DNA of 5,243 nucleotides from an uncultured Hyphomicrobiales bacterium. Its GTDB lineage: Bacteria > Pseudomonadota > Alphaproteobacteria > Rhizobiales > Beijerinckiaceae. Below are positions 1-4,646 of the stretch, piece after piece. Below the pieces are notes generated by a model. It saw only the letters and a list, made by a program, of their open reading frames with translations. It did not search any database and was not told where the DNA came from. The translations under genes were made by a program, and so were the position numbers. Position 1 is the stretch's first letter, and each line of letters begins with the position of its first letter. The stretch lies in the NCBI GenBank assembly GCA_903918155.1, contig CAIXDD010000354.1, forward strand, positions 1-5,243, read 5' to 3'.

Positions 1-551
1 CCCCTTCCGGGCTGCCGCCCGAAAGCCAGGCGGCAGCGCTCCGCCCAGCGCAGCGACAGGCGCATCGCGCGCTCGACCTCGCGCTCATCGGCCGGCAGCT
101 TGATGCATTCGTCGAGCTGCATCTGGATGTCGGATCCCAACAGATGCTGGATCTCCATCGAGCGCTCGGGAGTCAGCACGTGGCGCGCGCCGTCGATATG
201 CGACTGGAAGGTGACGCCGGTCTCATCGAGCTTGCGCAATTTCGACAGCGACATCACCTGAAAGCCGCCGGAATCGGTGAGGATCGGATAGGGCCAGTTC
301 ATGAAGGCGTGCAGACCGCCAAGGGCGGCAACGCGCTCCGCGCCGGGCCGCAGCATGAGATGATAGACATTGCCGAGCACGATGTCGGCGCCCAGCGCCT
401 TCACCTGATCGGCGTACATCGCCTTCACGGTCGCCGCCGTGCCCACAGGCATGAAGGCGGGCGTGCGGATGGTTCCCCGCACCGTGCTGATGAGACCCGT
501 GCGCGCGGTACCGTCGGTCGCGTGCAGCGCGAAGGCGAATGAATCGGTCAT
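1..551 (-). CDS. tgt: Queuine/preQ1 tRNA-guanine transglycosylase, N-terminal part (3' end outside the window)
   Basis: Bacterial Tgt swaps the guanine at tRNA position 34 (GUN anticodons) for preQ1, the base-exchange step of queuosine synthesis in the cytosol. Reading from the ATG at 551 gives 183 codons before the window ends. Visible family signatures are PAFMPVGT (residues 31-38), the GNVYHL segment (60-65), the catalytic block TDSGGFQVMSL (92-102) with general acid/base Asp93 (E. coli Asp89 position), and QLDEC (145-149) with a conserved base-recognition Asp147. The later nucleophilic Asp and the zinc site lie beyond the window. The start overlaps the queA stop as ATGA (551-548), so translation is probably coupled to queA, whose product acts on the tRNA after Tgt. 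A GGGGA stretch about five bases upstream can serve as ribosome binding site. Frame and start are clear; only the truncation is an edge effect. Confidence 0.97.
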   Translation of the reverse strand, partial: MTDSFAFALHATDGTARTGLISTVRGTIRTPAFMPVGTAATVKAMYADQVKALGADIVLGNVYHLMLRPGAERVAALGGLHAFMNWPYPILTDSGGFQVMSLSKLRKLDETGVTFQSHIDGARHVLTPERSMEIQHLLGSDIQMQLDECIKLPADEREVERAMRLSLRWAERCRLAFGRQPGR

Positions 552-1645
552 GGAATCCCCGGCTCGGCGCGCGCCAGCAGGCAGGCGTCGCCGTAGGAAT
601 AAAAACGATAGCCCGACGCGATCGCATGGGCATAGGCGCCCCGCATCGCGTCAAGGCCGCTGAAGGCGCTCACCAGCATGAACAGGGTGGAGCGCGGCAA
701 ATGAAAATTCGTGAGCAGCAGATCGGCCGCCCGGAAGCGATAGCCCGGCGTGATGAAGATCGACGTCTCGCAGGCTTTCGCATGCACCAGACCCGCCTCG
801 TCGGTCACGCTTTCGAGAATGCGCAGCGTCGTGGTTCCCGTGCACACGATCCGCCCGCCCGCAGCGCGCGCCGCATTAAGGGCGCGGGCGGCCTCAGCGC
901 TCACCACGCCATATTCGGCGTGCATGCGATGGTCCTTCGTGTCGTCCGCCTTCACCGGCAGGAACGTGCCCGCGCCCACATGCAACGTCACTTTCACGAT
1001 TGCGACGCCGCGCGCCTCCAGCGCCGCCACGAGGCCCGGCGTGTAATGAAGGCCGGCGGTCGGCGCGGCGACCGCGCCCGGCTCATTTGCGAAAAGCGTT
1101 TGGTAATCGGCGGAATCGTGAGCGTCCTGCGCGCGTTTGGAGGCGATATAGGGCGGCAGCGGCATTTCGCCGACGCGGGCTATGGCCTCGTCGAGCGCGG
1201 CGCCCGCAAAGGCGAAGCCCAGCAGGACCTCGCCCTCCTCGCCTTTCTCCAAAACCTCCGCATCGAGCGCGCCCAGCAGACAGGCCGCGCTTTCATCGGC
1301 CTGGCCGAAGCGGATGCGCTCGCCCACCTGCAGTTTCTTCGCCGGGCGAACGAAGGCGCGCCAGCGATCCTGCCCCTCGCGCTTGTGCAGCGTCGCCTCG
1401 ATCCGCGCCACGGCCTCCCCGCGCACGCGCACGCCCTTCAGCCGGGCGGGAATGACGCGCGTGTCGTTGACGACCAGCGCGTCGCCGGGGCGCAGCAGAT
1501 GCGCCAAGTCGCGCACCTGCGCGTCGACAAGGGCCGGCCCGTCCTGCGGGCGCACCACGAGAAGCCGCGCGCTGTCGCGCGGCTCGGCGGGGCGCAAAGC
1601 GATGCGCTCGTCGGGCAGGTCAAAGTCGAAAAGATCGACGCGCAT
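548..1645 (-). CDS. queA: S-adenosylmethionine:tRNA ribosyltransferase-isomerase
   Basis: QueA transfers and isomerises the ribosyl part of S-adenosylmethionine onto preQ1 in tRNA, making epoxyqueuosine. It acts directly after Tgt, whose gene follows with a 4-base overlap. The protein has 365 residues, near the usual 340-370. The N-terminus MRVDLFDFDLPDERIA is characteristic. Further family blocks are VVNDTRVIPARLKG (58-71), MPLPPYI (161-167), AAPTAGLHYTP (193-203), HVGAGTFLPV (222-231), CTGTTTLRILES (268-279) and LLTNFHLPRSTL (310-321). No frameshift or missing block is seen. The ATG at 1645 gives the conserved N-terminus without extension. The ribosome binding site is weak (a GGA about ten bases upstream). 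It lies 57 bases downstream of the cytosolic cyclophilin gene with no convincing terminator between, so it is probably in the same operon. Confidence 0.98.
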   Translation of the reverse strand: MRVDLFDFDLPDERIALRPAEPRDSARLLVVRPQDGPALVDAQVRDLAHLLRPGDALVVNDTRVIPARLKGVRVRGEAVARIEATLHKREGQDRWRAFVRPAKKLQVGERIRFGQADESAACLLGALDAEVLEKGEEGEVLLGFAFAGAALDEAIARVGEMPLPPYIASKRAQDAHDSADYQTLFANEPGAVAAPTAGLHYTPGLVAALEARGVAIVKVTLHVGAGTFLPVKADDTKDHRMHAEYGVVSAEAARALNAARAAGGRIVCTGTTTLRILESVTDEAGLVHAKACETSIFITPGYRFRAADLLLTNFHLPRSTLFMLVSAFSGLDAMRGAYAHAIASGYRFYSYGDACLLARAEPGIP

Positions 1646-1678
1646 GGTGCATCCGTCCGGCGACGCCGCCCGGCGGGC

Positions 1679-1690
1679 CGACGCGCGTCG
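1679..1690. repeat. 12-bp perfect palindrome in the ppiB-queA gap
   Basis: The stretch CGACGCGCGTCG equals its own reverse complement. It sits in the 57-base gap between the ppiB stop and the queA start. It is not followed by a T tract on either strand, so it does not look like an intrinsic terminator. In DNA this rich in G and C a 12-bp palindrome could be chance. A protein-binding site is possible but unsupported. Confidence 0.35.
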
Positions 1691-1702
1691 AGGAGAAAAG
1701 CC

Positions 1703-2158
1703 TCAGCTCAATTTCGCCGCGACGATCTTGTCGGGATTCTGCACGGGCTCGCCGCGCTTGATCTTGTCGACATTCTCCATGCCTTCGGTCACTTCGCCCC
1801 ACACCGTATATTGGCGGTCGAGGAAGGTCGCGTCGTCGAAGCAGATGAAGAATTGGGAATTGGCGGAATCGGGATTGGAGGCGCGCGCCATGGAGACTGC
1901 GCCGCGCACATGCGGCTGCGCGTTGAACTCCTGCTTCAGATTCGGATATTTCGAGCCGCCCGTGCCGGTGCCGTTCGGGCAGCCGGTCTGCGCCATGAAG
2001 CCGTCGATCACGCGGTGGAAGACGACGCCGTCGTAAAAGCCTTCGCCCACGAGCTTCTTGATATGAGCGACGTGATTGGGCGCGAGATCGGGACGCATGC
2101 GGATGACCACGGGGCCCTGGGTGGTTTCGAGCGTCAGCGTGTTGGTCTCTTCGGACAT
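1703..2158 (-). CDS. ppiB: Cytosolic cyclophilin-type peptidylprolyl cis-trans isomerase
   Basis: Cyclophilins catalyse cis-trans isomerisation of peptide bonds before proline and assist folding. This 151-residue protein starts directly with the fold (MSEETNTLTLETTQG) and has no signal sequence, so it should stay in the cytosol. Active-site residues are visible: FHRVIDGFMAQTG (47-59) with catalytic Arg49, Phe54 and Gln57, then MARA (90-93), SANSQFFI (98-105) and TFLD (111-114). Phe112 occupies the place of human CypA Trp121; E. coli PpiB also has Phe there, and Phe at this position goes with weaker cyclosporin binding. The start is supported by an AAGGGA ribosome binding site eight bases upstream (2167-2172). 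It lies 21 bases after the TolA-like gene, and its closest relative in the window is the exported cyclophilin encoded at 2809-3378, about 70% identical by eye. Confidence 0.96.
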   Translation of the reverse strand: MSEETNTLTLETTQGPVVIRMRPDLAPNHVAHIKKLVGEGFYDGVVFHRVIDGFMAQTGCPNGTGTGGSKYPNLKQEFNAQPHVRGAVSMARASNPDSANSQFFICFDDATFLDRQYTVWGEVTEGMENVDKIKRGEPVQNPDKIVAAKLS

Positions 2159-2179
2159 GGTCGCGTTCCCTTGGTGAGC

Positions 2180-2812
2180 TCACTCCCGCCGGCCGCGAGC
2201 GGGCTCGACGAAGCGGATGGTGACAGGTCGCCCGGAGATAGCCGACCCGAGCCCCTCGGTAAACCGCAATGGCGCGCATCGGTCGACGGCGGCCAGAATC
2301 GAGGCCCGCAGCGCGGCCCGGTCGGTCCCCTCGCCGGGCCGCAGATAGGTCACGCGCGGCTCGCCGATCACGGCTCCGCTGCGCGAAAACGACAGGCGGA
2401 TGGTCGCCTCGCTCGCCGTTTGCGCTGCGGGCGGGCGCCAGCATCGCGCCAGCCGTTGCGCGATCTGCCGGGGGCGGTCGATGGCGCGGCTGGCGGCGAG
2501 CCCCGAGCGGGCGCCGTTGCGCGGCCGCTCCAGCGTCATGGTGAAGCCCTGCGGATAATCGCCGCGCCGCTCCCCGCCGAGCGTCCCGCCGGGATAGGGC
2601 GGCGGCGGCGGGCTGGAGCGCGTGGGCGGCGGATCTGGCCGGGCGGGCGGCGGATAAAGCTTGTCGAGAGGATCATCGGGGACAGGCGGCAGGCGATAGC
2701 CCGGCTGAATCGTGTCCACGTAAGGGGCGACCTGGCCGGACTGGGCCTCAGCCGCGCAAGGGGCGAGCCCCGCCGCGACGATCACCGCCACGGCGAGGCC
2801 CGCCGGTCTCAT
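2180..2812 (-). CDS. Secreted or periplasmic proline-rich protein with a TolA/TonB-C-like C-terminal domain
   Basis: I do not recognise a named gene. The 210-residue product starts with a Sec-type signal: Arg2, a hydrophobic stretch (residues 4-18) and a likely cleavage site AEA|QS after residue 23. LAPC (16-19) is not a proper lipobox because Pro precedes the Cys. Residues 41-76 form a proline-rich linker with runs such as PPPPPYPGG. Residues 112-203 look like a small alpha/beta domain: a helix ending in ARCWRPP, a strand pair (IRLSFSRSGAV), a helix AALRASILAAVDRCAPL and a last strand RPVTIRFVEP. This resembles TolA-III/TonB C-terminal domains. Two cysteines (124 and 179) could form a disulfide in the periplasm. 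Start and preceding stop overlap as ATGA (2812-2809), so it is translationally coupled to the exported cyclophilin, suggesting a shared envelope setting. The signal and linker are seen directly; the domain assignment is inference. Confidence 0.8.
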   Translation of the reverse strand: MRPAGLAVAVIVAAGLAPCAAEAQSGQVAPYVDTIQPGYRLPPVPDDPLDKLYPPPARPDPPPTRSSPPPPPYPGGTLGGERRGDYPQGFTMTLERPRNGARSGLAASRAIDRPRQIAQRLARCWRPPAAQTASEATIRLSFSRSGAVIGEPRVTYLRPGEGTDRAALRASILAAVDRCAPLRFTEGLGSAISGRPVTIRFVEPARGRRE

Positions 2813-3378
2813 TTGGCGTCCGCCGCCATGCGCATGCGCACGATCTTGTCGGGGTTCTGGACCATGCCGGATTGTCCCGCGCCTTTCTTGATCTTGTCGA
2901 CGAATTCCATGCCTGACGCGACCTCGCCGAACACGGTGTAGTTTTTGTCGAGGAACCGCGCGTCGGCGAAGCAGATGAAGAATTGCGAATTCGCGGAATC
3001 CGGGCTCGCCGCGCGCGCCATGCCCAGCGTGCCGCGGCGGAACGGGGCGGCGCTGAATTCAGCCGGCAGATTCGGCAGTTTGGAGCCGCCCGTTCCCGTT
3101 CCCGTGGGATCGCCCGTCTGCGCCATGAAGCCTTCGATCACGCGGTGAAAGACGATGCCGTCGTAAAAGCCTTCCTTCACAAGCGTCTTGATCTGCGCGA
3201 CATGTTTGGGCGCAAGATCGGGGCGCAGGCGAATGACGACGCGGCCGTCCTTGGTGTCGAGATGGACCGTGTTCTCGAGATCGGGCGCCGTCTGGGCTGC
3301 GGCGGAGCCGGACAGACCCGCGCCGGCGAGCGCGAGAGAAGCGGCGGAAAGGGCGAAGGCGCGACGATCGATCTGCAT
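2809..3378 (-). CDS. Exported cyclophilin-type peptidylprolyl isomerase with a Tat-like signal
   Basis: This 189-residue cyclophilin carries an export signal, so it should isomerise proline bonds in the periplasm (the role of PpiA elsewhere). The start at 3378 gives MQIDRRAFALS, a twin-arginine-like motif (RR at 5-6, Phe8, Leu10), then an Ala/Leu-rich core and an AxA site, SAAA|QT, after residue 28. A GAGGT ribosome binding site lies just upstream. The frame stays open back to an ATG at 3504, but that 42-residue extension would bury the signal. The cyclophilin core has FHRVIEGFMAQTG (77-89) with Arg79, Phe84 and Gln87, SQFFI (131-135) and RFLD (141-144). It is about 70% identical by eye to the cytosolic cyclophilin downstream, with about four extra residues near GQSGMV (169-173). 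The two are probably duplicates separated by one gene. Use of Tat rather than Sec is inferred from the motif. Confidence 0.95.
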   Translation of the reverse strand: MQIDRRAFALSAASLALAGAGLSGSAAAQTAPDLENTVHLDTKDGRVVIRLRPDLAPKHVAQIKTLVKEGFYDGIVFHRVIEGFMAQTGDPTGTGTGGSKLPNLPAEFSAAPFRRGTLGMARAASPDSANSQFFICFADARFLDKNYTVFGEVASGMEFVDKIKKGAGQSGMVQNPDKIVRMRMAADAK

Positions 3379-3381
3379 GGG

Positions 3382-3386
3382 ACCTC
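3382..3386 (-). promoter_or_regulatory. Ribosome binding site deciding the start of the exported cyclophilin
   Basis: On the minus strand GAGGT stands three bases before the ATG at 3378. It is the best Shine-Dalgarno-like element near either candidate start and supports the short form with the twin-arginine signal over the upstream ATG at 3504. The spacing is short but workable. Confidence 0.6.
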
Positions 3387-3449
3387 GATTGGATTGGCGA
3401 GCAACGCGCGAACCCGCGCGCATGATCCCATCAGTGCCACGCCCGAGCG

Positions 3450-3474
3450 AAAAGACAAGAGCGCGGACGCCCGC
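3450..3474 (-). terminator. Weak candidate intrinsic terminator after coaD
   Basis: Read on the minus strand, GCGG-GCGT-CCGC (3474-3463) forms a 4-bp stem with a four-base loop. It is followed within a few bases by TCTTGTCTTTT (3460-3450). It lies 83 bases past the coaD stop, upstream of the exported cyclophilin gene. The stem is short and the T tract interrupted, so termination would be partial at best. Confidence 0.25.
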
Positions 3475-3488
3475 ATCAGGCCGCCCCC

Positions 3489-3509
3489 GGCGCGGACGCG
3501 TCACGCGCC
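3489..3509. repeat. Inverted repeat with 6-bp arms between coaD and the cyclophilin gene
   Basis: GGCGCG (3489-3494) and CGCGCC (3504-3509) are perfect complements around a nine-base loop that itself contains the palindrome GACGCGTC. It could fold in the coaD transcript downstream of the stop. No T tract follows, so it may protect the 3' end rather than terminate. Chance is also possible at this base composition. Confidence 0.4.
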
Positions 3510-3517
3510 GACGTCGC

Positions 3518-3556
3518 GCGTTCGCCTCCTGCGTCCGCCTCCTGCGTTCGCCTGCC
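3518..3556. repeat. Three 13-bp tandem repeats abutting the coaD stop codon
   Basis: Three consecutive 13-mers on the plus strand are GCGTTCGCCTCCT (3518-3530), GCGTCCGCCTCCT (3531-3543) and GCGTTCGCCTGCC (3544-3556). Unit 2 differs from unit 1 at one position and unit 3 at two. The array ends on the base next to the coaD stop codon (TAA, 3559-3557), so it forms the first 39 bases of its 3' untranslated region, read there as purine-rich GGAGGCG/GGCGAACGC units. No gene overlaps it. The copy number may vary between strains. Confidence 0.8.
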
Positions 3557-4090
3557 TTACATGGGCGGCGCGCGGAACTTGGCTTTCAGCGCCTCGGCCA
3601 CTTTCGCCGGGACGAAGCCGGAGACGTCGCCGCGCATAGCGGCGATCTGGCGGACAAGCGTGGCGGAGACGAACCGGACGCCCGGCGAGGCCGGCGCGAA
3701 AATGGTCTGGATTTCAGGCCCCGAACCCGCGCTCATGCCGGAACTCATGCCCGCGTTCATGCCCGCCATTTGCATTTCGTAATCGAAATCCGTGCCGTCG
3801 CGCAGCCCGCGCAGCAAGACATTGGCGCCATGCGCCCGCGCCGCCTCCACCGCCAGCCCGTCGAACGTGGCGACCTCGATCTTGCAATGGCCCGCATCGG
3901 CGATATGCGCCGTGGCGGCGTGAATGAGCGCGATCTTCTCCTCGACGCTGAACAGGGGCGCCTTGCCGGGATGGACGCCGACGCCAACGATCAGCCGCGC
4001 GCAAAAGCCCGCGCCCGCCCGGATGACGTCCAGATGGCCGTTGGTGATGGGATCGAAAGAGCCGGTGTAGAGCGCGACGCAGCGGGTCAT
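3557..4090 (-). CDS. coaD: Pantetheine-phosphate adenylyltransferase (PPAT)
   Basis: CoaD transfers the adenylyl group of ATP to 4'-phosphopantetheine, making dephospho-CoA, the penultimate step of coenzyme A synthesis. The nucleotidyltransferase signature TGSFDPITNGH (9-19) includes the T/HxGH motif. Further family blocks are VLLRGLRDGTDFDYE (91-105), MAGMN (108-112) at the pantetheine site, and FVSATLVRQIA (140-150), matching the usual ISSTLVR-type motif. At 177 residues it is longer than the usual 155-170, mainly because of a Gly/Met/Ser-rich insert, GMSSGMSAGSG (114-124), between MAGMN and PEIQTIF, encoded by a 12-bp repeat. The ATG at 4090 gives the standard distance to the first motif. 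There is no good ribosome binding site; the transcript may be leaderless. It is divergent from the small membrane protein gene, and 178 bases separate it from the downstream cyclophilin gene. Confidence 0.97.
   Translation of the reverse strand: MTRCVALYTGSFDPITNGHLDVIRAGAGFCARLIVGVGVHPGKAPLFSVEEKIALIHAATAHIADAGHCKIEVATFDGLAVEAARAHGANVLLRGLRDGTDFDYEMQMAGMNAGMSSGMSAGSGPEIQTIFAPASPGVRFVSATLVRQIAAMRGDVSGFVPAKVAEALKAKFRAPPM
3732..3767. repeat. Three 12-bp tandem repeats inside coaD
   Basis: The plus strand has CTCATGCCGGAA (3732-3743), CTCATGCCCGCG (3744-3755) and TTCATGCCCGCC (3756-3767). The unit is a multiple of three, so the coaD frame is kept. On the coding strand it reads AGMN-AGMS-SGMS (residues 109-120). 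The AGMN unit matches the family's MAGMN, so the other two look like slippage or duplication copies of it. Confidence 0.8.
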
Positions 4091-4096
4091 AACCCA

Positions 4097-4102
4097 AGTC
4101 TA
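4097..4102 (-). promoter_or_regulatory. Candidate -10 element of coaD, implying a leaderless start
   Basis: On the minus strand TAGACT (4 of 6 matches to TATAAT) is followed by six bases and then the coaD ATG. A start six to seven bases after a -10 element would fall on the A of the ATG at 4090. A weak TTTTCG stands 17 bases upstream as -35. There is no Shine-Dalgarno sequence before the ATG, which fits a leaderless message. This is inference from spacing. Confidence 0.35.
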
Positions 4103-4159
4103 GCCCCAATGGACCGCCGCGAAAAGCGCCGCCGCGCGGGCGAAGGATCGCCAAGCTGG

Positions 4160-4182
4160 GGGCGCGACATGAAGGCGCGCCC
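4160..4182. repeat. Inverted repeat with 7-bp arms in the divergent region
   Basis: GGGCGCG (4160-4166) and CGCGCCC (4176-4182) are perfect complements around the nine-base loop ACATGAAGG. It lies between the two arms of the 10-bp inverted repeat, upstream of both candidate promoters. No T tract follows on either strand. It may be a binding site, a cruciform-prone element or chance. Confidence 0.4.
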
Positions 4183-4209
4183 ATCCTCACATAAGGGAAT
4201 TCTCGTGAA

Positions 4210-4225
4210 TTAACTTAATCTTCAC
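4210..4225 (+). promoter_or_regulatory. CtrA-box-like element (TTAA-N7-TTCA)
   Basis: TTAA at 4210-4213, seven bases, then TTCAC at 4221-4225 matches the alphaproteobacterial CtrA consensus TTAA-N7-TTAAC with one mismatch. It sits in the only AT-rich patch of the region and overlaps the candidate -35 (4215-4220), as CtrA sites often do at activated promoters. The same bases also form an imperfect palindrome, GTGAATTAA/TTAATCTTCAC (4205-4225). A one-mismatch match is weak evidence alone. Confidence 0.3.
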
Positions 4226-4243
4226 CATAAAATCGGATAGACT
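4215..4243 (+). promoter_or_regulatory. Candidate promoter of the small membrane protein gene
   Basis: TTAATC (4215-4220) and TAGACT (4238-4243) are 17 bases apart. They match the -35 and -10 consensus at three and four positions. Transcription would begin near 4250, giving an untranslated leader of about 25 bases before the ATG at 4275. The -10 belongs to the arm shared with coaD. AGACTT recurs at 4250-4255, 11 bases after 4239-4244, about one helical turn. Confidence 0.35.
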
Positions 4244-4274
4244 TGGGCCAGACTTTGAATCGGAGCCTCGCCCC

Positions 4275-4646
4275 ATGCCCTCAACCGCCGTGCGCCCTCA
4301 TCATAAAATGTCGGCCAAGGAAGCCCTGCAGGCGGCGGCCCAGGGCGCAGCTCACGGCGCTGCGCGCGCAGCGGCCCGATTGGCGGCGAAAGCCTCAATC
4401 AAGACGCCCATTCGGGAGGCGGCGGCGCCCGCCGGGACGCGGGATCGCATCCCCGCCCGCATCCGCAAGTCCGCCGACCGGCTGCTCGACCGCTCCCTGC
4501 AGGATTGGCCCCTGCTCGACCGGTTCATGACGCCGCGCCTGCCCGCCAAGCGGGACGATCGCGTCGTGCTTTCGATTCTCGGCGTCGCCTTCGCGAGCGT
4601 GGCCGCAATTTCCGTCGCGCTCATGGCGACGCGCTTCGCGGCCTAA
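4275..4646 (+). CDS. Small alanine-rich protein with one C-terminal transmembrane helix
   Basis: I do not recognise this gene. The product has 123 residues. Residues 12-50 are very rich in Ala with regularly placed Lys/Arg, likely an amphipathic helix. Residues 54-75 are basic with several Arg. A segment DWPLLDRFMTPRLP (77-90) looks the most constrained, and residues 97-119 (from VVLSILGV to LMAT) form one membrane helix with only four residues after it. That layout suggests a tail-anchored inner-membrane protein with its N-terminus in the cytosol. Codons end mainly in G or C, as in the neighbours, so it is probably real. The ATG at 4275 has GGAG nine bases upstream (4262-4265); Met12 at 4308 is an alternative start. 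It is divergent from coaD and convergent with gyrA, whose stop overlaps its own by three bases. No function can be assigned. Confidence 0.75.
   Translation: MPSTAVRPHHKMSAKEALQAAAQGAAHGAARAAARLAAKASIKTPIREAAAPAGTRDRIPARIRKSADRLLDRSLQDWPLLDRFMTPRLPAKRDDRVVLSILGVAFASVAAISVALMATRFAA

Larger units (their letters stand above)
4093..4247. repeat. Perfect 10-bp inverted repeat bracketing the divergent intergenic region
   Basis: CCCAAGTCTA (4093-4102) is the exact reverse complement of TAGACTTGGG (4238-4247); the arms are 135 bases apart. One arm ends two bases before the coaD start codon. The other ends 27 bases before the start of the plus-strand gene. Each divergent transcript direction therefore meets the same TAGACTTGGG. 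This could be a shared promoter core or a pair of operator sites. The match does not extend beyond ten bases on either side. Confidence 0.75.

Noticed and set aside
1646..1702. Terminator between ppiB and queA
   Set aside because: The GC-rich bases (GCCCGCCGGGCGGC and the 12-bp palindrome) leave no adequate loop or following T tract. The gap more likely lies within one operon.
539..2941. An 800-codon open frame on the plus strand across queA, ppiB and the TolA-like gene
   Set aside because: It is codon-for-codon antisense to these three genes, which all lie in the same minus-strand frame. It stays open because TTA, CTA and TCA codons are nearly absent in them. The translation is Arg/Ala/His-rich with no recognisable domain, while the minus-strand products are clear.
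3379..3504. Upstream extension of the exported cyclophilin to an ATG at 3504
   Set aside because: It would add 42 mostly basic residues before the twin-arginine signal. The ATG at 3378 has its own GAGGT ribosome binding site.
3188..4213. A 341-codon plus-strand open frame over coaD and its flanks
   Set aside because: Also in codon register with coaD on the opposite strand and very Arg-rich. CoaD carries the family motifs, so this is a composition effect.
4093..4247. The 10-bp inverted repeat as ends of a small transposable element
   Set aside because: No target-site duplication flanks the arms. The sequence between them has no transposase fragment, and the arms sit precisely at the two gene starts.
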